From NCBI RefSeq assembly GCF_030408555.1, contig NZ_CP047048.1, positions 1,674,001-1,738,000 on the forward strand: a stretch of DNA of 64,000 bases, in the 5' to 3' direction. The position numbers and the translations under genes are program-made. Positions within the stretch are counted from its first letter, which is position 1. Each line of letters opens with the position of its first letter. This DNA is from Corynebacterium aurimucosum (GTDB taxonomy: Bacteria; Actinomycetota; Actinomycetes; Mycobacteriales; Mycobacteriaceae). The notes below the pieces were generated by a model, which did not search any database, was not told the DNA's origin, and saw nothing but the letters and a program-made list of their open reading frames with translations. This document shows, piece by piece, positions 48,065 to 58,310 of the stretch.

Positions 48065-48499
48065 ATGCGTAAATTCCGCACCGCCGCCGTTGCTGCTGCA
48101 ACCGCCGTCACCGTCGCCTTCGCTGGCACCACTGTTGCTTCCGCCGCTGAGGCCGTTGAGGGCTCCGGCCTGACCGACGCGCAGGTTCAGGAGGAGCTCA
48201 AGAAGGATGCTACTTCCTCCGAGATGTCTTCCGCACTCTCTTCTGAGGGCGAGGGCTCCCTTTCCTCCAAGCTGGGCGGCGTGACCGACGGCAACATCAC
48301 CGGTAATGGTGCTGACGCCTTCGGCTCCACCAAGAACCCGTCCCAGGTTCCGCAGTGGCTGGACCTCTGGCGTGGTGGCACCATCGCTATGGTTGCCGCT
48401 GCTGCTGTTTCCTCCGCTGTTGCTGCCTACAACTACGCTGTGTACTCCGGCAACATCCCGGACTACGTTGGCCAGGCCATCAAGAACGTCTCTTTCTAG
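48065..48499 (+). CDS. Small secreted protein, type B copy 2
   Basis: 144-residue paralogue of the gene at 46960. The signal peptide agrees at 22 of 27 positions. It keeps SLSSKLG, DAFG, VPQWLDLWRGG and the Ala/Val-rich helix with AAYNYAVY, close to AAYNFAVY in copy 1. The mature acidic segment is longer and different. GAAAGG precedes the ATG. This completes an A-B-A-B array, best explained by duplication of the whole pair. Confidence 0.82.
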   Translation: MRKFRTAAVAAATAVTVAFAGTTVASAAEAVEGSGLTDAQVQEELKKDATSSEMSSALSSEGEGSLSSKLGGVTDGNITGNGADAFGSTKNPSQVPQWLDLWRGGTIAMVAAAAVSSAVAAYNYAVYSGNIPDYVGQAIKNVSF

Positions 48500-48520
48500 T
48501 TCACGCTTTTACTGGCAGTA

Positions 48521-48577
48521 CAAAGCCCTCCGCCCCACCGTGTACCGCACGGGAGGTGGAGGGCTTTGTTTCTTTTT
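48521..48577 (+). terminator. Strong terminator of the second A-B pair
   Basis: CAAAGCCCTCC (48521-48531) pairs perfectly with GGAGGGCTTTG (48558-48568), followed by TTTCTTTTT. It ends the second unit and faces the convergent map gene. Confidence 0.9.
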
Positions 48578-48621
48578 GGCAATGTTTAGGCGCCTAGCGC
48601 TTAAACGCCTGCGCTTAAACG

Positions 48622-49491
48622 CTAGGCCTCATCCGGCAGGGTGAGGATCTCGTTGCCGTCATCGGTGATCACGATGGTGTGCTCGAACTGGGCGGTGAAC
48701 TTTCCATCCGTGTTCTGGACGGTCCAGCCGTTATCCCAAATCTCATAATCCAGCGAGCCCAGGTTAATCATCGGCTCGATGGTCAAGGTCATTCCGGGCT
48801 CGAGGATGTCTCGGTAGGTCATGGAATCGTAGTGCAGCACAACCAACCCGTTGTGGAAAGTAGGGCCTACGCCGTGCCCGGTAAAGTCAGTGACCACGTT
48901 GTAGCCGAAACGGTGAGCATAAGACTCGATGACGCGTCCGATGACGTTAATCTCACGGCCCGGCTTAGCGGCCTTAATGCCGCGCATCATCGCTTCCTTG
49001 GTGCGCTCTACCAGCAACTTGTGTTCCTCGGTGACGTTGCCGGCAAGGAAAGTAGCGTTGGTATCGCCGTGGACACCATTCTTGAACGCAGTGACATCGA
49101 TATTGACAATGTCACCGTCCTCAATCACCGTGGTATCCGGGATGCCGTGGCAGACAATCTCATTGAGGGAAACACAGCAGGATTTCGGGAAACCCAGGTA
49201 TCCCAGCGTCGACGGGTATGCGCCGTGGTCACACATGTACTCGTGCGCAACGCGGTCAATCTCATCCGTGGTCACACCGGGAGCCACAGCCTTTCCCGCC
49301 TCCTGAAGGGCGTTGGCGGCAATCCGGGAGGCCTCACGCATGACCTCAATAACCTCCGGGGTCTGCACGAATGGCTCGCCCTGAGCTTCCTGAACCGTGT
49401 CCTTCCACACGTACTCGGGGCGCTCAATATCCTTCGGTACCTTGCGGATTGGGGTATCTTTTTCTTGTTTCAGCATCGCGCGCTTAGTCAT
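48622..49491 (-). CDS. map: Methionine aminopeptidase type I
   Basis: Removes N-terminal Met from new proteins. The 289-residue enzyme has an N-terminal extension as in actinobacterial MetAP1c-type proteins. The metal-binding residues lie in [34 protein letters not shown] and the last AQFEHT. TACCAT (49500-49505) is 8 nt before the ATG, so a leaderless mRNA is likely. Confidence 0.93.
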   Translation of the reverse strand: MTKRAMLKQEKDTPIRKVPKDIERPEYVWKDTVQEAQGEPFVQTPEVIEVMREASRIAANALQEAGKAVAPGVTTDEIDRVAHEYMCDHGAYPSTLGYLGFPKSCCVSLNEIVCHGIPDTTVIEDGDIVNIDVTAFKNGVHGDTNATFLAGNVTEEHKLLVERTKEAMMRGIKAAKPGREINVIGRVIESYAHRFGYNVVTDFTGHGVGPTFHNGLVVLHYDSMTYRDILEPGMTLTIEPMINLGSLDYEIWDNGWTVQNTDGKFTAQFEHTIVITDDGNEILTLPDEA

Positions 49492-49560
49492 AACTACTCA
49501 TGGTAGCCCTCTTCCCCAGTACCCGACAAAGAGCACCATGGGCGCGCTTATGAGCGCGCG

Positions 49561-51411
49561 CTACTGCTCTCGTGCGGGAGCAACCTCGCCGTGGCCTTCC
49601 GCGCGGAGGGCGTCCAGACGCTGCAAGAAATTATCGGTGATGTTGACCGAAATCGTCGAGCCACCACCCAAAACGACGAGTGTTGCGAACGCAATGTCAT
49701 CATCCCGGAATCCGGTGAACCAGGCGTGCGAGCCGCCGTTGATTTCCGCCTCACCGGTCTTGCCGTAGACGGTCCCCTGGGCCTGCATTCCTGCGGCGGT
49801 ACCGCTCGCCACTACTTGGCGCATCATGTCACGCACGTGAGCCAGGGTTTCCTCGCTGGGCGCGGAGACCTCCTCGGAAACCTTGGTTTCGCGTGACTCG
49901 ATGAGCGTTGGCGTCGGGGTCTTGCCTGCCGCAACTGTCGAAGAGACAAGGGCCATGCCAAAGGGAGACACAAGGTCCAGGCCCTGACCATAGCCAGCTT
50001 CCGTGCGCTCCAGAGGAGTCTCGCCCTCGGGGACGGAGCCAGTGAGCGTCGAGAGCCCCGGCACCTCATAGTCGATGCCTAAGCCATATTGCTTGCCCAC
50101 ATCGCGCAGCTCTCCCTTCGGCAGGTCCGTCGAGATCTGCGCGAAGGTGGTGTTACAAGATTGCGCGAAAGCTTGGCGCAGCGGCACAGAGCCGAGTGAG
50201 AAGCCATTGTAGTTGGTCACGGTGCGCCCATACAGGTCCATGGTTCCGGGGCACGGCACGATGGAGTCTGGGGACAGGCCTTGCTTGTCGACGCCCGCCG
50301 AAGCCGTAATGATCTTAAACACCGATCCGGGAGGGAACTGTCCTTGGAGGGCAATATCGCCCTTCTTATCCGCTTCTGGAGTTTGGGCCACAGCAAGTAT
50401 CTCGCCCGTCGAGGGGCGCATGGCCACGATCATGGCCTCGTACTCGGGGCGCAGATTGACCGCTTCCTGAGCGGCACGCTGGACGTCATAGTCCAGCGAA
50501 ACTTTGACGGAAGGGGCTGCCTCGGGTTCGTGATACTCGACGTCGGAAAGCGCGGCGCCGTGCTCGTTGACTACCGAGACGGACCAACCATTCTTGCCGT
50601 CTACGTCTTCGGAGACCAGGGAACGCACGCGGGCGAGGATATCCGGGGCCAAACCAGTATCGCGCGTAATGAGCGCCGGTTCCTCGTTAAAGCGAATCCC
50701 CTTCTGGTTCTCCAGGACTGGGCGCAGCCGCGCTGCCTGAGCCTCATTGAGCATGGTGACCGAATAAGCGCCATCGACTTCTTCGAGATTCTTGGCGAGC
50801 TCTCCGGAATCAATGTCGGGGAAGGAATCATCCTCCCGGTACGCCTGGCTCAGCGCGCCGGATACTTTCGCGGCGACGGGGCGGGGATCGTCGACGGCGT
50901 CGGTGTCGACGACGAGCCGGTATTGCAAGCCCGGAGACATGAGTTCCACCCCATCGGAGGAGACCACACCAGCGCGTTTAGGCGCTATCGATCGCAGCTC
51001 AAGGTGCTGGTGCGCACCGAGGTCGGGGTGGATAATGCTGGGCTGCCAGCGCACGGTCCAGTCCTTATCCTTGCGCGTCAAGGCCATGGACGTGTCATAG
51101 CGCAAGGAACGATTGCGCGGCAGGGCCCACGTCACTGAATAGTGCGCAGTCGCCTTGGCTTCCTCCTGTTCAACGTCGGTCAATTCAACGTCGAGCCCCT
51201 CTGCTTGCAGGCCCGCGAAGGTTGCGTCAAGAGTGTTCGTGGCGGTCGTGCCATCATCGACAAGCTGCGCCAAGTCCTTGTTATTGCGGGTTTCCATGTC
51301 TTCCAGGAATTGCTCAGCAACTGGGCGCGCGGACACCGGCTTGGGGGTACATCCCGCCAATGACGACGCCGCGATGCTTGCCGCACCGAGCAGCGCCACG
51401 AACTTCTTCAT
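49561..51411 (-). CDS. Penicillin-binding protein (class B transpeptidase) with lipoprotein-like N-terminus
   Basis: Peptidoglycan transpeptidase of 616 residues. The N-terminus looks like a lipoprotein signal with lipobox LAGC (Cys near residue 21). An NTF2-like MecA_N domain, a PBP dimerisation domain and a transpeptidase domain follow, with SVFK (Ser363), SCN (about 418) and KTG (about 551). In this genus the homologue next to ispG is PBP2b-like. TACGCT (51420-51425) is 8 nt before the ATG at 51411; the ORF extension upstream is not supported. Confidence 0.9.
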   Translation of the reverse strand: MKKFVALLGAASIAASSLAGCTPKPVSARPVAEQFLEDMETRNNKDLAQLVDDGTTATNTLDATFAGLQAEGLDVELTDVEQEEAKATAHYSVTWALPRNRSLRYDTSMALTRKDKDWTVRWQPSIIHPDLGAHQHLELRSIAPKRAGVVSSDGVELMSPGLQYRLVVDTDAVDDPRPVAAKVSGALSQAYREDDSFPDIDSGELAKNLEEVDGAYSVTMLNEAQAARLRPVLENQKGIRFNEEPALITRDTGLAPDILARVRSLVSEDVDGKNGWSVSVVNEHGAALSDVEYHEPEAAPSVKVSLDYDVQRAAQEAVNLRPEYEAMIVAMRPSTGEILAVAQTPEADKKGDIALQGQFPPGSVFKIITASAGVDKQGLSPDSIVPCPGTMDLYGRTVTNYNGFSLGSVPLRQAFAQSCNTTFAQISTDLPKGELRDVGKQYGLGIDYEVPGLSTLTGSVPEGETPLERTEAGYGQGLDLVSPFGMALVSSTVAAGKTPTPTLIESRETKVSEEVSAPSEETLAHVRDMMRQVVASGTAAGMQAQGTVYGKTGEAEINGGSHAWFTGFRDDDIAFATLVVLGGGSTISVNITDNFLQRLDALRAEGHGEVAPAREQ

Positions 51412-51433
51412 GATTGGGCAGCGTAGCAGCCAA

Positions 51434-51453
51434 GGGCGGCCCGACGGCCGCCC
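51434..51453 (-). terminator. Hairpin between ispG and the penicillin-binding protein gene
   Basis: GGGCGGCC (51434-51441) and GGCCGCCC (51446-51453) form a perfect 8-bp stem with a 4-nt loop, 15 bp after the ispG stop. A T-run is lacking, and the next promoter's -10 lies close by. Confidence 0.5.
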
Positions 51454-51468
51454 CACACCGCAGGTGAA

Positions 51469-52632
51469 CTACTTGGTAACGCGAACCTCAGCCTTGGCGC
51501 CTTCCACGGCTTCCAAGCCCTGCTCTTCTGCCAGACGCATTGCCTCTTCGATGAGCGTTTCCACAATCTTGGATTCAGGAACGGTCTTGATGACCTCACC
51601 CTTAACGAAGATCTGGCCTTTGCCGTTACCGGAAGCTACACCGAGGTCCGCATCGCGGGCCTCACCTGGGCCATTCACCACGCAGCCCATGACGGCCACG
51701 CGCAGCGGGAATTCCATACCGTCAAGGCCCTCGGTGACTTCGTTGGCCAGCTTGTACACGTCCACCTGTGCGCGACCACAGGACGGGCAGGAGACAATCT
51801 CCAGCTTGCGCGGGCGCAAGTTGAGGGACTGCAGAATCTGGTCGCCGACCTTGATCTCCTCGACCGGGTCCGCGGACAAGGACACGCGGATGGTGTCACC
51901 GATGCCTTCGGCAAGCAGGGCGCCGAAAGCGACCGAAGACTTGATGGTGCCCTGGAATGCGGGGCCGGCCTCGGTAACACCGAGGTGCAGCGGGTAGTCA
52001 CACTGAGCGGCGAGCTGGCGGTAGGCCTCCACCATGACGACCGGGTCATTGTGCTTCACGGAAATGGCGATATCGCCATAACCGTGCTCCTCAAAGAGGC
52101 CAGCCTCCCACAGTGCGGATTCAACAAGAGCCTCCGGGGTGGCCTTGCCGTACTTCTCCATGATGCGCTTGTCCAGGGAGCCTGCGTTAACGCCAATGCG
52201 AATCGGAATACCAGCATCGCCGGCTGCCTTTGCTACCTCCTTGACGCGGCCATCAAATTCCTTGATGTTGCCCGGGTTGACGCGGACAGCGGCACAGCCG
52301 GCATCGATGGCGGCGAAGATGTACTTGGGCTGGAAGTGAATATCGGCAATCACCGGGATCGGAGACTTCTGCGCAATTGCCGGCAAAGCCTCCGCATCCA
52401 CCGTCTTCGGACAAGCCACGCGAACGATATCGCAGCCACTGGCGGTCAGCTGAGCAATCTGCTGAAGGGTGGCGTTGACGTCATGCGTCTTCGTCGTGGT
52501 CATCGACTGCACGGAGATGGGGTGGTCAGAGCCCACGCCAACCTGGCCTACCATGAGCTGACGCGTCTTGCGGCGCGGCGCCAAGGTGGGAGGTGGGCCG
52601 TCGGGAATACCAAGACCAATAGGGGTCGACAT
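51469..52632 (-). CDS. ispG: (E)-4-hydroxy-3-methylbut-2-enyl-diphosphate synthase (IspG/GcpE)
   Basis: Iron-sulfur enzyme of the MEP isoprenoid pathway. The 387-residue protein shows [16 protein letters not shown] near the start, the VIADIHF strand, and the C-terminal cluster Cys residues in [11 protein letters not shown] and [15 protein letters not shown] precedes the ATG. dxr and the site-2 protease lie just upstream on the same strand, so one operon covers two steps of the same pathway. Confidence 0.95.
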   Translation of the reverse strand: MSTPIGLGIPDGPPPTLAPRRKTRQLMVGQVGVGSDHPISVQSMTTTKTHDVNATLQQIAQLTASGCDIVRVACPKTVDAEALPAIAQKSPIPVIADIHFQPKYIFAAIDAGCAAVRVNPGNIKEFDGRVKEVAKAAGDAGIPIRIGVNAGSLDKRIMEKYGKATPEALVESALWEAGLFEEHGYGDIAISVKHNDPVVMVEAYRQLAAQCDYPLHLGVTEAGPAFQGTIKSSVAFGALLAEGIGDTIRVSLSADPVEEIKVGDQILQSLNLRPRKLEIVSCPSCGRAQVDVYKLANEVTEGLDGMEFPLRVAVMGCVVNGPGEARDADLGVASGNGKGQIFVKGEVIKTVPESKIVETLIEEAMRLAEEQGLEAVEGAKAEVRVTK

Positions 52633-52709
52633 GTGTGCTCCTTGCTAATTGGGTTTTAACGCCCCTACTCTAGCACCGCGCACGACAGCGGGAGCAGGCA
52701 GCTAGATCA

Positions 52710-53918
52710 CTAGCCAAACAGCCGAATTGGGTTGACCACGTCCGCAATCATGATGAGCGCACCCACCGCCATCAGAACAAAAGCCAGCGCATAGGTCACC
52801 GGCATGAGCTTGGTGTAATCCGCCGGCCCCTTCGGTTCCTTGCCCATAAGACGGCGCAGGGCATCACGAATCTTCTCGTAGAAAATGACGGCGATGTGAC
52901 CGCCGTCAAAAGGCGGAAGCGGAATGAGGTTGAACAGCGCGAGGAAGAAATTGAGGGTGGCCAGCATCATAAAGAAGGAGGACCACAGACTGCGCTCCAC
53001 CAGCTCGCCGCCCACGCGGGAGGCACCCACCACGGACATGGGCCCGTTGACGTCACGCTCCTGCCCGAAGATAGAAGCCACCACACCCGGAATCTTTGCC
53101 GGGAATTGGGCGATGCCCTGGACGGTGGCGTTCAAGGCATTTCCCGAATAGCGAGCGGTGGCCGGGATAGCGTCGACAAAGGAGTAGGTCTCCCTGATAT
53201 CGATAATCTGGTTGGTCATGCCGATGGCGCCGACCTTCACCAGCTGCCCCTCCGCGTTGAGCCGGGTCACTGTTGCAAGCGTGATATCGAAATCACGCGG
53301 TGCACCATCCCGCTCGACGGTAAGGGTGACGGTGTCACCGGGGTAGTTCATGACGGTATCGCGAAGCTGCGCGAAGGAGTCCATCGTTTCGCCGTTGAGC
53401 GCGACAACGATATCCTCTGGTTCCACACCCGCTTCGCCGGCTGGGCCCAGCCCCTGGCAGGGTTCTAATTTGCCCTCGGCATTCTGATTCGCGGCACAGG
53501 AGATCTCCCCTACACGCGGGCGAACATCCGCGTCTGGGTTGGGCAAGCCCGTGGTCATTGCGATCATCAACAGGATAATGAATCCCAACAGCAGGTTGAC
53601 TGTGATACCACCGGCCAGCACGATGATGCGCTGCCACGCCGGCTTTTTGTACATGGCATAGGGCGCTTCTTCCTCCGTGAGGAACTCATCCTGCGCCGTC
53701 ATGCCCGCGATATCGCAAAAGCCACCTACCGGAAATGCCGCAAGGCCATACTCGGTGTGGCCACGTGTAAAAGAGGCGACGCGCGGCCCAAAACCGATGA
53801 AGTAACGCCGCACCCGCATCCCGAAGGCACGGGCAGTAAACATGTGGCCTGCCTCGTGTAAGGCAACGGTGATGCCGATCCCCACAGCGAAGAGGATAAT
53901 ACCGAGGACATGTGCCAT
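52710..53918 (-). CDS. rip1: Site-2 metalloprotease (Rip1/RseP type)
   Basis: Intramembrane zinc protease that releases membrane-bound anti-sigma factors or other regulators. The 402-residue protein has the HExxH motif as HEAGH at residues 21-25 in the first helix and a PDZ domain in the middle (AGVEPEDIVVALNG). The second zinc-site segment FNLIPLPPFDGGH lies near the C-terminus. It sits between dxr and ispG, as in mycobacteria. Confidence 0.92.
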   Translation of the reverse strand: MAHVLGIILFAVGIGITVALHEAGHMFTARAFGMRVRRYFIGFGPRVASFTRGHTEYGLAAFPVGGFCDIAGMTAQDEFLTEEEAPYAMYKKPAWQRIIVLAGGITVNLLLGFIILLMIAMTTGLPNPDADVRPRVGEISCAANQNAEGKLEPCQGLGPAGEAGVEPEDIVVALNGETMDSFAQLRDTVMNYPGDTVTLTVERDGAPRDFDITLATVTRLNAEGQLVKVGAIGMTNQIIDIRETYSFVDAIPATARYSGNALNATVQGIAQFPAKIPGVVASIFGQERDVNGPMSVVGASRVGGELVERSLWSSFFMMLATLNFFLALFNLIPLPPFDGGHIAVIFYEKIRDALRRLMGKEPKGPADYTKLMPVTYALAFVLMAVGALIMIADVVNPIRLFG

Positions 53919-53933
53919 AAACTACGGGGCTTT

Positions 53934-55100
53934 CTAACGAGCGAGCGAATCCACCATCGCATTAGCGCGACGGCGGGCCTCACCTTCCACGGCGAGGACA
54001 TCATCGACGCTAGAGGGTACACCAGCAAACTCTGAGGCCTGCCCCACGACGTGGCTAACCACGTCCACAATTTCCGGGAAGTGAATACGGCCCGCCAGGA
54101 AAGCAGCTGCTGCCTCCTCGTTCGCGGCGTTATATACGGCAGCGTGGGTGCCTCCGGCAGCGGCCACCTCACGGGCAAGGCGGACGGCCGGGAAGGCTTC
54201 GTCATCGAGCGGCTCGAAGCGCCACTCATGCGCGGTGGAAAAGTCCAGCGCCGGCTGCGCGCCTGGCACGCGGTGCGGCCAGTCCAGTGCCAAGGAGATC
54301 GGGAGCTTCATCGACGGCGGGGAGCATTGTGCAATCGTGCAGCCATCGGTGAAGGTGGCCATGGAATGCACGATGGATTGGGGGTGGACGGTGACGTCAA
54401 TGAGGTCCGGGTGGACGTCGAAAAGCAGCGTCGCCTCGATGAGCTCCAGCCCCTTATTCACCAAAGTCGCCGAATTCAGGGTGTTCATCTGCCCCATCGA
54501 CCACGTCGGGTGCTGTGCTGCCTGCTGTGGGGTGACATCCCACATCTCCTCGCGTCCCCACCCGCGGAAAGGACCACCGGAGGCGGTGAGTACGAGGTGC
54601 TCAAGCTCCACGCCGCTGCCTGCGCGCAGGCACTGCGCCATGGCGGAATGCTCGGAATCCACCGGGATGATCTGGCCCTCCCCCGCCAAGCGGGTCACGA
54701 TGGAACCACCGGCAACGAGGGATTCTTTGTTCGCCAACGCCAATGGTTCGCCCTTCTCCAAGGTGGCGATGGTGGCGGCCAAGCCCATGGAGCCCACAAG
54801 CGCGTTGAGGACCTTATCGGCGTCCACTGCCTTGACCAGCTCCTCGGCAGAGTCTGGACCCGAGAGCACGGTGCCACCGAGGGCGTCGGAAACGGTGCGT
54901 GCCGCATCGGGCTTGGCGACGGCCACGTGGTCAAACGAAAGGTTGAGGGCACGAGCCTGCTCAATGACGAGCTGTGGGTTGGAACCGCCGGCGGCGATAC
55001 CCACGACTGTGAATTTATCGGGATTATCCGCAATAACGTCCAGAGCCTGGGTGCCAATCGAGCCAGTAGAGCCGAGAATAAGAATGCGTTGGGTATTCAC
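53934..55100 (-). CDS. dxr: 1-deoxy-D-xylulose-5-phosphate reductoisomerase
   Basis: Second enzyme of the MEP pathway, using NADPH. The 388-residue protein has [14 protein letters not shown] at the N-terminus, [16 protein letters not shown] with the metal Asp/Glu, and TASGGPFRG. It begins with GTG. TAGGGT (55108-55113) lies exactly 7 nt before it, another leaderless-type start. rip1 follows after 15 bp. Confidence 0.95.
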   Translation of the reverse strand: MNTQRILILGSTGSIGTQALDVIADNPDKFTVVGIAAGGSNPQLVIEQARALNLSFDHVAVAKPDAARTVSDALGGTVLSGPDSAEELVKAVDADKVLNALVGSMGLAATIATLEKGEPLALANKESLVAGGSIVTRLAGEGQIIPVDSEHSAMAQCLRAGSGVELEHLVLTASGGPFRGWGREEMWDVTPQQAAQHPTWSMGQMNTLNSATLVNKGLELIEATLLFDVHPDLIDVTVHPQSIVHSMATFTDGCTIAQCSPPSMKLPISLALDWPHRVPGAQPALDFSTAHEWRFEPLDDEAFPAVRLAREVAAAGGTHAAVYNAANEEAAAAFLAGRIHFPEIVDVVSHVVGQASEFAGVPSSVDDVLAVEGEARRRANAMVDSLAR

Positions 55101-55292
55101 CCTGTCAACCCTAGCTGGTCAACCTAAGCAAGAGTCGTGAGCGCTGCACTAGCGATAGTCGGGGGTGTTTAATCGCGGTTATCGGCAGGATCATTTAAAC
55201 TACTACACAGAATAACTGGCATTTTTCGTGCGCTCGCTCGAATCAATGAGTTCTAAGCAGGGTGAGCTGCATGTACACGCAAAGGAGAGCAA

Positions 55293-55742
55293 GTGTCTTC
55301 CCACAAGCCGGCATCGCAGGTTTTCGACGGCGTATCCACCGATGACGTCCCGTCCGCAGGTTTTGGTTGGTCCCGGATCAGCCGCTCGGGCGTACAGATC
55401 GCTGGTTGGACGTCCGTCGTGTTCCTGCTTGCTTATAACTTTGGTAACCACAAGGGCCACGTGGAGACGATTTGGCTCTTCGCCCTGGCAATCCTGATTG
55501 CCCTTGGTTTGGTCATTTACGCTCTGCAGCCAAAGCTCTCCCAGGTACGCACCCTGACCGCCCGTAACAAGCCGGTAGGCCACGAGGAGCCGGACTGGGC
55601 ATATGAGCAGAAGACTGTTCACAACGTCTACGCCTCCCTGACCGATGATGAGCTGCGCGCCCTCAACATTGAGCCCTCCCGCGTTGCTCACCTCCGCGGT
55701 GTTTCCGAAGGCCGCCACGCTGCCAAGCCGGTGACCAACTAA
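55293..55742 (+). CDS. DUF2631 family membrane protein
   Basis: 149-residue protein of the actinobacterial DUF2631 family, function unknown. Two hydrophobic segments (about residues 35-50 and 60-80) suggest a membrane hairpin, followed by a charged, conserved cytosolic tail with the repeated Arg-His. It begins with GTG behind AAAGGAGAG. A very strong terminator follows, so it is its own unit. Confidence 0.78.
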   Translation: MSSHKPASQVFDGVSTDDVPSAGFGWSRISRSGVQIAGWTSVVFLLAYNFGNHKGHVETIWLFALAILIALGLVIYALQPKLSQVRTLTARNKPVGHEEPDWAYEQKTVHNVYASLTDDELRALNIEPSRVAHLRGVSEGRHAAKPVTN

Positions 55743-55761
55743 AGCTTCTTCGCTTTAAACG

Positions 55762-55815
55762 AAGCTCCCTCTCCTACCAGTTCAAGGTTTGAACTGGTAG
55801 GAGAGGGAGCTTTTT
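55762..55815 (+). terminator. Very long perfect terminator hairpin after the DUF2631 gene
   Basis: Bases 55762-55785 pair perfectly with 55789-55812 (24 bp) around the 3-nt loop GGT, and the stem ends in a run of five T. The convergent ABC gene stops 17 bp further, so it may also serve that side. Confidence 0.92.
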
Positions 55816-55831
55816 CTATCTGTCCTGCCCC

Positions 55832-57421
55832 CTAACTCACATAGCGATTCACCGTGGCATAGATTTCCGGCGTCCGCTCTTGTGCCCTGTTTCCGGCGAA
55901 CCGCCAGACACCGGCGTAGACAAGAGCCGGAACCAGCAGCGAAACTATCATTGCGACAAACAACAGCGACCCACCTCGCTCGTAAGCGAGGACAGAGATC
56001 ACAATGCCGGGAAGCGCGGGCACCCACACCAACAGCATGCCGACAAACGCAGTGAGAAAAGCACCAGCAGAATAGCCAGACTTATCGTTCCACCGGTTCT
56101 GCCCAGGAGCGGACAAGGGATAAGGGTTCAGCACGGTCAGGCCCAAGCCCACCGCCGCCGTAGAGATAAACACACCTACGGCCACAGCTGTGCACAACAA
56201 GCCCAAGGTGAAGTTCTCACTAAAGACAAGAACCACTACGGCAAGCAGAACGAACCCAAGAAAAGGAATAGTCACGTGTGCGAGGTGGCGCGCATGAAGG
56301 ATGGTGCGTGGGGCAACCGGCGCCACCATGTGGACCCAATTCGATGGCCCATCGAAGCCATAATCATTAGCCAAGAGCGAAGAGAGCACGATGGCGCTGA
56401 AACAGAGCATAAAATAGGCGGTGAAATCATCGCCCCGCCACAACTGATAGAGCGTCAGCACACCAAACAGAGGCATCATATACAGCATGCCCGTTTGCCG
56501 CTTATCACGGGTGAGATAACGCAACGCGCGGGTATATTCCATCGCCGCAGGGCTGGAATAAGACCACGCGCCCAGCTCCAACTTGGACACGCCCTTTCCT
56601 GTCACCTCGCTGGCTACGTCACCACCCGCTCCCGGATTGCGCATGAGGCTGGATATCTGGCGCGACCACACCCAGCCCAGCAGGCCAAGGCTGGCCGCCG
56701 CGATCAGTAGTTGGGCTAGGGCGGTGAGGAAGTGGCCGTCGGCAAGCGCGGGCGCCCACCCCACCCCGGCACCCAACGGGGTCCAGGCCATGATGGCGCC
56801 GACCCTATCAAGCGGTGGCAAGGACTCGAGGACGCTCTGCGCTTGCAGCACGCCAAAGACCAGCAGGCCCATCACGACCATCGCCGCGATCTGGGTGCGG
56901 GATTTCTGGGAATCCGCGATGGCAGAAGCCACTTGACCAAGGCATTCGCCGAAGATGATGGTCGTCACGCACGATAAAACCATGCCCACGGCGAAGGGCG
57001 CTGCAGCCCACCCGGGCCCCGTCAGGATGAGGAAAATGCTGCCGATGATCGCATACACCAGGGAAAAGACGACCGACATGATGGCACGGGTGGTCAGCAG
57101 GCCGGCAAAGAACAAGCCCGGAAGGACCTCGCGGGGAGTCAACGGAAGTGCGCCCAGAGTTGTCGGACTCAATTGGTTCTCCCCCGCCGGCATGAAGAGA
57201 GCGAGGAGAACGTAGATGAGCATGCCGCCTGCCACCCCGACGGTCAGCGCTTGGTAACCGTGGCCCGGGGTGGTGATATCGGAATACACCATGAATGCGA
57301 GCGACAAGAGGCCGATTGCCCCGTAAATCAGCATCATGAGCCCCATCATGAGCGTCGCCGGATTGGAGGAAACGCTTCGCCACCACAGAGTGCGATGAAG
57401 GCTGAACAGAGTGGATGTCAT
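55832..57421 (-). CDS. ABC exporter permease
   Basis: Membrane protein of 529 residues with about twelve to fourteen hydrophobic helices, the permease of a two-gene ABC export system. The substrate cannot be told. The ATG overlaps the stop of the upstream ATPase gene by 4 bp (ATGA), so translation is normally coupled. That ATPase has a nonsense codon, which would weaken or abolish the exporter unless another ATPase substitutes. Confidence 0.8.
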   Translation of the reverse strand: MTSTLFSLHRTLWWRSVSSNPATLMMGLMMLIYGAIGLLSLAFMVYSDITTPGHGYQALTVGVAGGMLIYVLLALFMPAGENQLSPTTLGALPLTPREVLPGLFFAGLLTTRAIMSVVFSLVYAIIGSIFLILTGPGWAAAPFAVGMVLSCVTTIIFGECLGQVASAIADSQKSRTQIAAMVVMGLLVFGVLQAQSVLESLPPLDRVGAIMAWTPLGAGVGWAPALADGHFLTALAQLLIAAASLGLLGWVWSRQISSLMRNPGAGGDVASEVTGKGVSKLELGAWSYSSPAAMEYTRALRYLTRDKRQTGMLYMMPLFGVLTLYQLWRGDDFTAYFMLCFSAIVLSSLLANDYGFDGPSNWVHMVAPVAPRTILHARHLAHVTIPFLGFVLLAVVVLVFSENFTLGLLCTAVAVGVFISTAAVGLGLTVLNPYPLSAPGQNRWNDKSGYSAGAFLTAFVGMLLVWVPALPGIVISVLAYERGGSLLFVAMIVSLLVPALVYAGVWRFAGNRAQERTPEIYATVNRYVS

Positions 57422-58233
57422 TCGCGCTCACCTGCCGACGGGGAGCGCAGCCACCCAAACTTCGAGGCATCCAGATCCCGTCCGCCGACGGCAGCGATAA
57501 ATAGATCGCTCAGGCTTTGGCCCTGGCGGACATCGTCAACGTGTCCCGCAGTGATGACTTGGCCGCCGTTGATGATGGCGACGTGATCACACAGCCCCTC
57601 GACGAGCTCCATGACGTGTGAAGACAAAATAACCGTGCCACCACGCGAGGCATAAGCGCGCAGCATCTGCTAGATGAGGCGTCCAGAGACCGGATCCACT
57701 GCTTCCAGCGGCTCATCCAAGATGAGCACCTCTGGGTTGTGCAGGACGGCTCCCGCCAAGAGGATCTTCTTGGTCATGCCGGCGGAATAATCCGCGATGC
57801 GCTTATCGGCGGCATCGGAGAGGGAGAGGGCGTCGAGAAGCTCCTGTGCACGGCGCAGCGACTCGGTGCGCTCCAGTTTGTGCAAAGCACCGAGGTAGTG
57901 CAAATACTCCGCGCCCGTGAGGCGATCAAAGACCGGTGCCCCATCCATGAGCAACCCCATGGCCTGCTTGGCGGGAATGGGCTCATCCCACACATTGTGA
58001 CCAGCGATGAAGCTCTGGCCCGAATCGGGGCGCTGGAGACCACAGGCCATGGTCAGCATCGTGGTCTTGCCCGCACCGTTGGGCCCCACTATCCCGTAGA
58101 TGGATCCGCGTGGAACATCCAGGTTGAGGCTATTGACAGCGATCTGAGAACCAAAGGACTTGCGCAGATCGCGCACAGCCAGAGCTTGGGTGCGCGGATC
58201 AACGGCTAAGTCCTCTCGATAAGGATGAGTCAT
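57418..58233 (-). pseudogene. ABC transporter ATPase with an in-frame nonsense codon
   Basis: The full frame would be 271 residues with Walker A GPNGAGKTT (about residues 50-58), signature YSAGMTKK, Walker B VLILDEP and the H-loop SSHVMEL. A TAG at 57670-57672 (codon 188) sits where a family member would have a residue such as Gln, followed by an in-frame QMLRAYASRGG. A CAG-to-TAG change explains it. The truncated product lacks the H-loop. An ATG at 57666 could restart the tail. TACCGT lies 8 nt before the ATG at 58233. Confidence 0.87.
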
Positions 58234-58310
58234 AAGCATTAACGGTATCAAGAACCATTAATGCTTTGTCCTCCGGCAAAACTATCGTTAGGAAACTGTA
58301 AGCAAAGCCC

